Source of the DNA: Biscogniauxia marginata
Taxonomy: Eukaryota; Ascomycota; Sordariomycetes; Xylariales; Xylariaceae
Length of the DNA: 64,000 bases
Direction: 5' to 3'
Assembly: GCA_022695795.1 (NCBI GenBank)
Contig: MU404092.1
Coordinates: 124,001-188,000, forward strand
The notes under the pieces are model-generated. The model worked only from the letters and a program-made list of their open reading frames with translations, searched no databases and had not been told where the DNA came from. This document shows positions 36,383 to 46,291 of the stretch, one piece after another (position 1 is the stretch's first letter; every line of letters begins with the position of its first letter). Made by a program: the position numbers and the translations under genes.

Positions 36383-38083
36383 ATGAATTGCGAGATATGC
36401 CAGCGGGCGCACCACCCGAAGAGGCTGCCCTTCTTCTGCGTGGTCGACGCACGGAACCAATTATACGAGGGCCGCGTTGCGAATGCTAGGATCCTTATGG
36501 AGATGGAGGAACTCGAGGCCCGAGTAAACAAGATCGTCCTTGATAGCGATGTCGATGCCGCCTCGGGGGCTCCTGCGACGAATCGCTCTTCCCGAACATA
36601 CGTCGAGAACTGCGTCTCCGATGAACGCAAGGCTAGGGAGAGGACCGAGAGCATCATAGCATCGGCCGACAGGCTTCGCGACGAGGTTGCCGCCGCAAAG
36701 AAAAGAATTGAAGAGAAGAAGGCTAGCATGGCAGGTAGGAGGGCGGACCTCGCTGCCGCCTCTCAAGGTATCGCAGCGCGACGGAATAAACAGATTGAGG
36801 AGGCAAAGAAGGCAATCAAGATGACCAAGTATACTTGGGATCGGGAGTATGAAGCTATGGCTCAGTACAGACATGCCCTGTGCGTGGAGGTAGCCAAACT
36901 GTACCGATTGCAGCGTGTTCGACGTGGGAATCCCGTCCGGTTCGAGTATAAAATCGGTGGCATTGACATAATCGATTTGCAAAATATGAACAGTAGGATA
37001 TCCCCCTACGATATTCTACGAATAAGCCTTTACTAATTGTACATTGCCATAGATGCGCAACCTGAACTCATCTCGGCATCCCTAGCCCACATTACCCATC
37101 TCTTATGGCTTGCCTCACATTATCTAGCCATTCGTCTTCCGGCAGAGATTACCTTACCACACAATGACTATCCTCGTCCCACAATCTTCTCCTTGTCGTC
37201 CTCCTACCACCACGGCGATGTCGCCTTCCCAGGCTCGTCCCCCTTACCTCCCGATCCGCGTGATCGCCAGTTTGCCCACGTTCCTCACCCACGTCCCCTA
37301 TTCATAGACAAGCACCTTTCTACGCTATCCAAGGAGGACCTTCCGGCGTACAATGCCTTTATCGAGGCCGTCTGCCTCCTCGCCTACGACATTGTCTGGC
37401 TCTGCCGGACGCAAGGCGTGCCCGTCGGCGACAACAGCGGCAACTTTGACGACTTTGCCTGCCTTGGTCGCAACCTGTACAATCTCCTGATCAACTCCTC
37501 GCTGCAGCGCAACCCGCAGCAGATCGCCGACAGCCCGGGGCACGGAGAGGGCAACAACGACGCGACGCCGGTCCCCGCTGCGGGACTGCTGCTCAGCAAG
37601 ACGGCACCCCGTATGGGCTGGTACTCGCACGGCACCGCGCACACATTCCTGGGCGCGGCCGCGGGCACCGAGCTGACGCGCAGTTTCCGCCTGCAGAACC
37701 CCGTCAAGCTCGCCGACAAGCTCAAGGCCAGGCTCGCGCACGAGAACCCCATCCCCGAGTGGGAGGTGCTCGAGGACGACGCCTGGGCCCCCGACGCCAA
37801 TTACGACGACCCCGCTGCCTCTGCTGGCGCCGCCGCCAACGATGATGATGACGGCGGCGTCCTGCTCGTCGGCGGCGCCAGGCCCAAGCCTAGGATCGGT
37901 GACCGCGGCGGCCGCTTCGGCCACGAGAGCTACATGAGTGTGGGGACCGTTAAGAGCGGTGCTAGCGGCGATACCGCGCGGGCTTCTAACGGCGGCACTA
38001 TGGTGGCTGCGACTGCGGCGACGGGTAGGGATCGGGATAAGGAGAGGAGTACGAACGGCTGGACCAAGATAAAGTCTAGGTAA
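36383..38083 (+). CDS. ATG14: Atg14 / Barkor, autophagy-specific PI3-kinase complex I subunit
   Basis: Exons 36383-36992 and 37053-38083 join across a 60-nt intron (GTAGGA...CCATAG) into 546 residues. The N-terminus has the Atg14-type cysteine motif MNCEICQRAHHPKRLPFFC. A helical coiled-coil region covers about 40-180. The central region has NNAQPELISASLAHITHLLWL and LPHNDYPRPTIFS, followed by HPRPLFIDKHLSTLSKEDLPAYNAFIEAVCLLAYDIVWL, features of the Atg14/UVRAG family. The tail after about 430 is disordered and Ala/Gly/Asp-rich, with very high GC. Atg14 directs Vps34-Vps15-Atg6 to the site of autophagosome formation. The start is the first ATG and supplies the conserved cysteines. Its partner Atg6 is encoded at 23.7-25.3 kb in this same window. 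Confidence 0.92.
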
Positions 38084-39924
38084 AGAGGGCGGGTATAGAT
38101 AATAGTTCCATGGCAGATATATCAGGGACGCGCAAGCGGATAGGATGCCTGTGGCGGTGGTTACCTTGGATAATAAATAATATTTATTCGGTGGCCTGAT
38201 GTGTATGTACTACGTTTTGCGTGTATACCTATTATGCTATTTCTTAGCCGCGGACGTTTCTATGTGGTCTCGGTGCTTTGGGCGTGAGTTATTAGGTAAG
38301 GAAAGCCTGCTCTTGCTCTCTTCGGTGCTCGAAGGGGTGATATGGCGATGATGATAATTGCTAGCTTGGTTAGACAGATCTTGAGGACTGTAGGTAGGTA
38401 TTCAAGATAAATCGCGAAAACTTGATGCGTAGATAATAAACTAGATTTATACTTGCACGGAGATTCGGCAGTTCGGTTTTGTTTTTCATGTTTTTATTTA
38501 TTCATTCATGCCATTTCATCTTTGGGCAGAGCAGAGCAGTCAGGGAGTGTAGGGGTGTAGGTGTAGTATATCTGATGTACAGATTCATCCATCTGAGTCT
38601 TTTCCTTGTCCATTTCTTCTCTCGTGTCTGGTTCTCGTCCCCCTTTCCCCTTTTCCTTTTCCTTTTCCTTTCCCTTTCCCTTTCCCTTTCCCTTTCCCCT
38701 TAACTTTCCTTCCTTCTCTGATGCATTTTATGCATTCTCTATCCACCAGTTCATTTTACGCTGGTTTCCTTTTCCTTTTTTTTTTTTTCGGACAGCGGGT
38801 TAGATTCCTCCCTGCTTTTCTTCTTGCTCATGCTTCCTAGTCTTCTTCCTTCTTTTCCTTCTCTGTGTAGGTTTTTATTTTTTTTGTTTGGTTGATTTTG
38901 TAGTTTTGGTTTTGGCTTCTAGATGAAAACCCCTCTGAATACTTTTTCGATCGAGCTGTCGGCTCCAACGTGTGGGACTGAGGAGTCCAGACGTCGAAGT
39001 TGTAACAGCACGACGCCACACCCCCTAGTGCTGTGGGAATCATTCCTAGGGGGAATTGGTCGTAGGTCGTGGTTGGTTTCATTGGAAGAGCCCGGAGGCC
39101 TTTTGGTTTCTTCGCATGTAGTACTCAGAAACGGTGTCTTTTGGACAAACCTCTCGTGTGTAGAGGTTATAAGGTCTTGTTAAGCAGACAAGATTATGGC
39201 GCGAGCCTGGATCTCTCTCATGGCTTTGTCCCTCGCTGCTTAACTTCGTTTTTTATTTGCTTTTTTGAAGTGTTTATGTTGTTGGATTTCGTTGTTGATT
39301 ATATGGATGGCGCTTTTCCTCTAGTCGGGGTATATGTTAACTTGTTTTACTGGAAGAGCCTTATACCCCTAGGAGCACCATAAGCTCAAGGAGACGATGA
39401 CATGATCCTCCCTCAATGTCATTACTCCGGGCTCGGGACTTGTGGGTTTCATGATTAATCCTAAGATTACCTAAGTGGCCTTAGGTTGGACTTTTGACTC
39501 AAGCTTTTGGTGTTGAGTTTGGATTTCGTTGTTGTAGAAATCCTTTGCATCACTCTAATATTTGAGGTTAATGCCGATACCCTCCACCCTCTGGTACTCC
39601 TGGAAAGTCTCCCTACCTTTCCGGAGTACTGGAGGTAATTGATGGTAGAGTATAGTTGTGATTTCTCTAGAGCCGTTTATAGGTGTAGAGATAGTTTGAT
39701 TGGGTTTTGGTATTGGGTTTTAGAGTCTTGTGCTTATTTTAAGACATGATAGACAAGCAAGAATAGTGTTGTCTTGGGGGTCTCTGGTCTTGAGATTGAG
39801 GTGGGAATTACTTCACCTTGATGACGGGCTTAGTATGTGTGTCTGCGTCATCAGTCTAGTATGCCCCGGGTAGTTTGTAGAGCTTTCTAGATAGATTCAA
39901 TGATCCAAAGAGGTTCCTGGGCGT
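38084..39924. other. Intergenic region with pyrimidine tract and T/G-rich sequence
   Basis: About 1.8 kb downstream of ATG14 with no supported gene. It contains a (CCTTTT)/(CCCTTT) tract at 38641-38700, a T-run near 38776-38788, and a hairpin-forming inverted repeat at 39594-39629. Composition from 38.9 kb on is unlike the neighbouring intergenic DNA, with few TACCTAGGTA elements. Confidence 0.5.
38641..38700. repeat. (CCTTTT)n / (CCCTTT)n polypyrimidine tract
   Basis: About ten six-base units, pure pyrimidine on the plus strand, downstream of ATG14. Confidence 0.9.
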
Positions 39925-39984
39925 TCAACTGAATTGGATCAGGGATAAGGTATTGATGGGTAGGTTTTCCCTAACAAAATACTG

Positions 39985-40080
39985 CTGGTAATGCTGCTCA
40001 GCACCGTATTGTTGGACATGAAGCTGGAGAGGAAGCTCCTCGGACGGTTCAGGCTCGTCTATATCCATGGGGTCCCAAAC
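39985..40080 (-). pseudogene. Relic copy of a segment of the 42-45 kb orphan membrane-protein gene
   Basis: On the minus strand this stretch reads GLVWDPMDIDEPEPSEEL and then degenerates. The same 18 residues occur in the intact gene near 42,900-42,960, and at DNA level about 55 bp next to 40080 are nearly identical, with weaker similarity over the remaining bases. Nothing else of the gene can be recognised on either side, and the surrounding frame soon closes. It therefore looks like a small duplicated or translocated fragment that has decayed, about 2.9 kb from its source. Confidence 0.75.
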
Positions 40081-40983
40081 CAGTCCAGAGGTCTTTTGTC
40101 CTCCTATGAATAAACAGCAATATGAAGATCCCGCCACATTATTAATGCTGTTATTCGATGTTTATTTTTTTCATCGACACTTTCTAGGACCCTTCGATTA
40201 TGGGTCCCAGTTGGTGTTGTGCGATGTTTTATGAGTGTGGTTTTGATTTATACACTTTATTGGTGACCAGATAGGGTTTCTGATCGGTGCAGAATACCCC
40301 AGGAGGCTCTCTCTGCCGTCACTGAGGTGTACGTGCACCATAGGCTGTAACATGGGATTTCACCATATTACAATGGACCCCGAAGGCATGTATTCCAGGT
40401 TTGGTGCCTTCGGGTATGATTCTGATAGTTGGTGGGTGCTCGCGTAGTGCTTTGCGCCCAACTATCAATGGGGTGTATTCGACAGAGTCGATTAGGATGC
40501 ATGAGAGCAAGGATTTCTTTCGAATAGTGTGTTCGAAAAAGTATAGAAGAAAACATATTTGTACAAAGTGGTGCTCTCACTATCACCAGAGTGAGCAGAA
40601 CCGACGAAGTGGTGAGTCGGTTCAAATCTCACGTCAAAATCTCAAGCAGAGACCGCATTGACGAAGCACATCGGAGGCGCCACCTTCTGCGTATTCATGA
40701 CTTGATTCATCATTAGTGTCATGCCACGCACACCCGATTCGAGGTAGGTGTTCTTGGGTCTCCAGGGCACTCAGTATGATGATTTGAGTGAGCCTTCAAC
40801 TTGGTCCTCTCCTTCGGTGACTGGACTGAGTCTCCCATAGGACATTGAAGACCTACCCAAGTAGGGTTTCCGATAGGCGTGCTCTGGTGGTGATTCCAAC
40901 AGTATATTCCGACAAGATGTTCTAAAAGGGTGGTCCAACATGGAATTCCGACAACGTATTCCTACAAGTACTCTCTCAATACT

Positions 40984-41042
40984 CGGACAGGTAGTTGGAC
41001 AGGTAATCGGACAAATAGTCAAACAAATAGTCGTACAAAATA
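40984..41042. repeat. 12-bp degenerate tandem repeat, about 4.5 copies
   Basis: Units of the form CGGACAGGTAGT, decaying to CAAACAAATAGT. In the plus-strand open frame 40940-41194 they translate as GQVVGQVIGQIVKQIVVQ. Confidence 0.85.
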
Positions 41043-41404
41043 ATCTCAACAATAATAATATGACAGGTAGCAGCAAGGGCGACTGGAAAGGCTCGAAGGC
41101 CGGCGCGAACAAGACCGCAAACGAGGTATTGTCGAGATATTGTTGGGATATATATAGGCGGGGACGTACCACTCTCACCCGGGACGGGGATTAAACCACA
41201 CACGTCCAATACTAGAAGGATATATTAGGGGACAACCAAAACACAGTGACAAGGCCCTCGCTACCCTCCTGACCTAGGGCCTCTTGGGAGTCTCAGAACA
41301 ATGTCATATGCCGAACAGAGTCCTCACTACTCACCAGCCAAGGCCAGAGAAGCAGCTCGTCTGAAACCACCGCCCTTCACCCTTCACCCTTCACCCCATA
41401 TAGA

Positions 41405-41432
41405 GGTTCCTCAGGTTCCTCAGGTTCCTCGG
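41405..41432. repeat. 9-bp tandem repeat GGTTCCTCA, three copies
   Basis: Three successive units; just upstream are three CACCCTT units. Confidence 0.85.
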
Positions 41433-42002
41433 GACACTACCACGGACTCCTGCCCATAACTTGCCGGCCAGCCCTCCCCAGACAAAAACCGGTCAACTTC
41501 CCCTACAGCGGTTCCGTTCACACACCGGCGCTGGCTCGAAACATGGACGCGACGAAGAAATGGAAAACAAACAGGGTAACTGGGTATAGTGGTTGGCAGG
41601 ACCCATCGTTGCATTTTATACCCTTCACACACAGCGAGCAAAGCAAAAAGATGCAAAGCAAGTGCGGATCGGGGGTCCAGATCATCAACGATGGTAACCG
41701 GGTCAGGGGTTCCGCCTCCCGTCGCCCAGATGGGTTCATGAGGATTTGGACAAAAAAACAGGCCGCATCCCGTCTCTCCGAAGAGTTCCTAGGGAATCGG
41801 CAAACAAATGGGTATGTACGTATAGAGACACCGGTCCTGTGTATGGAAGTCGAAAGAAATTGGGGGGGTAGAAGGGGGGATGGGAAGTATCGTGAGGAAC
41901 CAACCCATGGATATAGAACAGAACGAAGTGGTCAAGCGAAGGGGGATGAGAAGTCACTAGGGGAAATAGACGATGAAGGGGATTGTAACCAGCGTACAGA
42001 AA

Positions 42003-42190
42003 GTGAAGACTTCGGCAAAAGCCACGAGCCAATTCAGCTATCCTCAGCGGCTACAAAAACGAACCCAACATCGCCCCGACGTCATGGGGTGTTCCCGACC
42101 CGAAAGAAAGGTGAAGACCCGGACTAAAGTCACGAGACGTTCAAGCTCTCCCTCAGCGGAACGAACGACCCGCCATCGCCCTAGCGGTCG
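42003..42190. repeat. Imperfect tandem duplication spanning the 3' end of the orphan gene
   Basis: The segment 42003-42086 aligns with 42111-42190 (shared blocks include GTGAAGAC, CACGAG, CCTCAGCGG and the CCATCGCCC/CATCGCCCC stretch). The second copy contains the real stop codon and last codons of the orphan membrane-protein gene. The first copy lies beyond the stop and is no longer coding. Confidence 0.65.
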
Positions 42191-45100
42191 TCTCATCGTA
42201 GCCCCTCGCCACCATATCCCTTATCTGCGATTGGTAGGACTTGGGCCTACTGGACGAACTCTTGCTCTTACCCGTGCGCTTGCTGGGAGACACCGGTTCC
42301 TTTTCCGTCTCCGGGTCTATCTCTGGGGATTCAGAGCGTTGCGGGTTCTTGCTGCGCTTTTTCGGGAAGCGCAGTTCATCCAGTAGCCTCGTACTTCGTT
42401 CGTCGTCGGTCTCGGCAGGCCACTCGGTCTGTGGCTGCTCGACCGACTGCCTGACCGGCTGCTCAGCACCCGGGTAGTTGATGATCAGGTTGACGGGCGT
42501 TACCGGGCGCCGGACAGGTCCCTGGGCGGCAGGCTGCTTAACAGGTTCCGGGACAACAGGCTGTTGAACCGGTTGCTGGAAAACATACTGCTGCGCAGGT
42601 TCCTGAACGGCAGGTTGCTGCACCGGCACCTGGCCACCAAACCCCTGAAAAATAAGCTGTTGAGCAGGTGCCTGAACAGCAGGTTGCTGAACAGGCTCCT
42701 GATCTTCAGCATATTTAACAGGTTCGGGGATATACTTTAGAACAGGCTGTTCATTAGCATACTGCTGAGCAGACGCATGTACAGGGTCTTGATGAGTAGG
42801 CTCCTCATCAAGATAATCCCGCATATGCTCCTGCAGAGCTTCATCCTGCTCATCAAGCCATTCCTGGCTGGGCTGCTCAACACTGTGGTGCTGGACAGGA
42901 AGCGGGGGATGAAGCTCCTCAGACGGTTCAGGCTCGTCTATATCCATGGGGTCCCAAACCAGCCCATGTTCTTCCTGCTGCCCCGGTTGGCTCTCTTCAG
43001 TCGGCGCGTATCTCCCCTCGGCAGCGGCTGCAAGCAGCTTGTTGACCGGGGTTGATGGCTTTGAAGACTTGGAAGAGGCGAAGATCGAGGGACCAGAGGG
43101 CGCAGGACCGAACATGGATTCGCTGGATGGGACAGTTGGGGCGGGCAGAGGTTCAGGCTCAGGCTCAGGCTCAGGCTCAGGTTGGGGCTGCAATTGCCAC
43201 TGCTCAGGTGGGAATTGCAGCTGTTGCTGTTGCTGAAACTGAAGCTGAAGCTGCTGCGCAAGCTGCAACTGCTGCTGTTCAAGCTGGTATTGCTGCTGCT
43301 CGGCGTACGGGGTGGCTTGGGTAGCTCCCAGGAGTAAGTTGCTGGGCTGGGGCGGTTGGAGTTGATCGGGCGTCAAGAGGACGCAACGATCTGCCAGCGA
43401 CAGGCGAGGAGTCTCGGGAGCGAAGAAGGGACCAGAGCGAGGCGGCTTTACCCCTGGAACTACCGTCTCCCCGGCGGGTACGCTATCAGGGGTGCAGCAT
43501 TGGAAGATGGACCGGTGCCCTCTGTTGACGCAGGCGGAAGGGTCGGGATGGGTCACTCGCAGTGGGTTGGCGTACAATTCTTCCTCGATCTTCCGCGCCG
43601 CCTCGTTAGCGTTCCTCATACGCCCGATCATCATCTCCGAAAAGTCATCAGGAGAGAGAATTCTGCGTTGCTCGGCTATCCAAGCATCATACTTGGCTCG
43701 CTGGCGACGAGACTCTTCCTCTTCGCGCTGGATCATCCACCAGTCAACGGTAGGGGGAACAGGATGGTAAGGAAGTCTAGTATAGGGAATCTCACGATCC
43801 TGGCGAGCTTGGCGTTTCTTTTGGAGTCGCTCAAGCTCCCACCGCTTGGAGAGTTCTTCCGCACGTGCCTTGCGCTCTGCCTCACGTGCTTTGCGTTGTT
43901 CTTCCTCTGCACGGAGGTCGGCTTCAATAGCTTGCTGTTCTTGACGTCGTTGGAGTTCCTTATTCTTTCGGTTTTGCTCGGCCAGTGTCTCCATTTCCTT
44001 CATAGTGGCGGCGACCCTGACGTCGGCCTCACGTCTTAGCCGGATGGATTCGGGCTCACAACAGTCAAAACCCTCGTATATTATCTCATGAAGAGCTATT
44101 CCAAGCTTTTTCCAGGCCCCACGTATGGAATTGTAGAAATCTTCCACCATGTAGAGAACAGGATGAACGGCGCAGGCGAGAATGGTGCAGTTGACGCGTA
44201 GGAATTTGGCAAGGGGCGCTGCGTAGTCCAGGTCCTTTAGCAGGCTTACCCAGGAAAGGACCAGACGGTCAAGTTCAGATTGACGGACGGGTGTGGGCTC
44301 GCGTGGGCGTGAGCGGTCGAAGTAGTTCATATCTCCACGGAGGGTAGGCGGAAGAACCTCAGCCATACACTTCGTATACAAGAAGCCGATGAGACCGAAC
44401 CAGAGCCAGGGAAGACAAGACAACCCGACCTTGTATACTTGGTAGACATGCAAAGCACCCCAGAAACCGTCTAAAATAATAGTCAGTATAATAATTATTG
44501 TATAGATGAGACCGAAAAAAGGATCAAGAATAAATAGGGGAGAGTGCGACGAGGAAAGGAGGGAGTGGGGGGTTGTGCAAGAAAGGAGGGATTTCAGAAA
44601 TGTTATAGAGTGGTAATAGGTTCGGCCAAAAGAGGCATTGCCCGCGTGAATAATAAATCAAAGGTATAGGTGATGGCACTGGAAGAGGGGAATTGGAAAT
44701 ACTTACGCCAACCGTAGTCGGTCTTAATGAAGAGGAGCGTCTGGCAGACCAGGGCCACAAACACGAGACGGAAGTCAACGTCGTAGACAAGCTTGTACAG
44801 CAGCATAGCGAAGAGGGCCGATAGGACACCAAGGACTGTAAGAAACAAGAGTTAGAAATTAATTTCTCACAGAGGGGGAAAAGCCCCGAACGCGAAAGAA
44901 AAAAAAACACGTGGGTTTCGAAGGTGCGAAAAGCGTTGCTAGGGAAGAGAAAGCTCCAGTAGAGGAAGATGTGCTACGCCAATTGACCTGAGAGTAGAGG
45001 AAAATAAACAGTAGAAAAATAAAATAGCTTACCTCCGTGGACCTTGGACAGGTAAAGGGTGATGATGATGGCCATAGAGACGCAGTAGTAGAAGGCGGGA

Positions 45101-45231
45101 GAGAAGGAGGAGGAGTCCTGCTCAACAGCAGCGCCGAAACACCCACCGTAGAAGGAGACGATAGCGGCGAGAGCGAGGACGAGCACGGTGAGGTGCTTGA
45201 GGAGGAAGTCGAACATCTTTGCGAAAAACAT
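42153..45231 (-). CDS. Orphan multi-pass membrane protein with long coiled-coil, Q-rich and Pro/Gln-repeat tail
   Basis: Three exons, 45231-45033, 44835-44707 and 44470-42153, encode 881 residues. The N-terminal 220 residues are hydrophobic, with likely membrane segments at about 10-35, 45-63, 67-85, 88-105, 123-147 and perhaps 199-218; the first opens as MFFAKMFDFLLKHLTVLVLAL. Residues about 255-340 form a strongly charged coiled coil (rich in EEQRKAREAERKARAEE-type sequence). Then come a Gln-rich block near 500-540, an (EP)n tract near 545, an acidic DPMDIDEPEPSEEL motif, and PVQQPAVQ-type repeats at about 700-790. The tail ends QIRDMVARGYDETTARAMAG, faintly like a UBA or CUE helix. I do not recognise a family. 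All splice junctions keep frame and the exon-exon hydrophobic pattern is continuous. Fragments duplicated nearby suggest a locally unstable gene. Confidence 0.75.
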
Positions 45232-46291
45232 TTTTGCTTGGATGGACGACGACTGGGAAATGGTGTGTGTGTGTGGAATGTGTGGGTAGAATCAAATTGT
45301 CCGAAGACGAATGAGTGAGAATGTGTGTGTGAAAAGTGAGAGAGAATGAAAATTCTTTTCAGCTTTTCGAAAATGATCTGGAAGATCGTGGGAACAGTTG
45401 CTTGCTTGGAGAGCAGAGAGAGAGTCGAGAAGAAACTGTTGTTGTGGTGGGAAGAGAGAGAGAGGGAGGAAATCAGTGTTGGGTGGGATTCTTTTAAGGC
45501 CACCAAAAAAGGTACACAGTTACTTGAATCACCCATAGATACCATAGCCGAGTAGTGAATGATGGATTCCGTAGCAACACCAAGGTACATCTATAGGCCC
45601 GCGCCGTATACCAGGGCAACGTGCCCCCCCCTCACCCGCGTGTATATTGTCACTCGGCTAACATCTGTATTCACTGATTTCTAGTGCAGGAAAAAGGAGT
45701 CGAGTGAGGACAATAGATACACATACGGGCTATTGTAGGCCTACAATACCACAACAATACATTTCCAGTACACCATTCGGGTATTCAACTCCCTATACAT
45801 TCGTATCTGGGGGCCTACCTCCGCCGCCACTATACCTACAAGTCCCTTGATATCTTATGGAACATATACACCACACACATATACACACACTCTCTCACTC
45901 CTTACTAATTTCTATATTTCTTCATCTTTCCCCGTTATCATCGTCTTTCCCCCCCTTTTTCTCTCCTATCTCCTTCCACTGGACTAGATTCTACGACTAA
46001 AGTTTATGAGGATATAACAGACATTTTTGTCAGGCTACTAGACTGGATAGATATGATTAGGGATGATAACATATGGCAAGGCACATTAGTCTCCGACGGC
46101 GAACAGCATCTTGGGTAGAATTGCAATACTTTTTCAATAAAGACTATGGTATAACTAAATGATACGCCCCCGGGCACTCCCCACCTCGTAGGAGAAGCAA
46201 TGCTAGATAACAGAAACAGGAGTCATAAAGTCATGATAGCATTACAGGATCTGGGTATAGGGTAAAAAGCGAACAACATATGGTGTATAAT
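45232..46291. other. Intergenic region upstream of the orphan gene and 3' of SPC7
   Basis: About 1 kb holding the orphan gene's promoter (with GA-rich stretches at 45410-45470) and the 3' flank of SPC7. Short CACA and TACA repeats lie near 45866-45895. No gene is seen. Confidence 0.5.

Larger units (their letters stand above)
40138..42152. other. Low-complexity region downstream of the orphan membrane-protein gene
   Basis: Two kilobases without a convincing gene. It holds a 12-bp tandem repeat (40984-41042), CACCCTT units near 41378-41397, a 9-bp GGTTCCTCA repeat at 41405-41432, and a decayed duplicate of the 3' end of the neighbouring gene at 42003-42086. Several open frames of 60-190 codons exist but lack family resemblance. 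A TATATATA box-like stretch at 41147-41156 precedes GGCGGGGACG, reminiscent of an LTR leader, but I found no matching second copy or retroelement protein. Confidence 0.45.

Noticed and set aside
40545..40645. Possible tRNA-like GGTTCAAATC element
   Set aside because: The bases around the T-loop-like motif do not form the required stem, and no A box or acceptor stem can be built.
41130..41230. TATATATAGG leader-like stretch suggesting an LTR retrotransposon
   Set aside because: No second repeat copy, primer-binding site or gag/pol-like protein was found in the window.
41543..42127. 194-codon plus-strand frame downstream of the orphan gene
   Set aside because: It overlaps the duplicated 3' flank and encodes a low-information sequence rich in Arg, Gly and Lys; no family resemblance.
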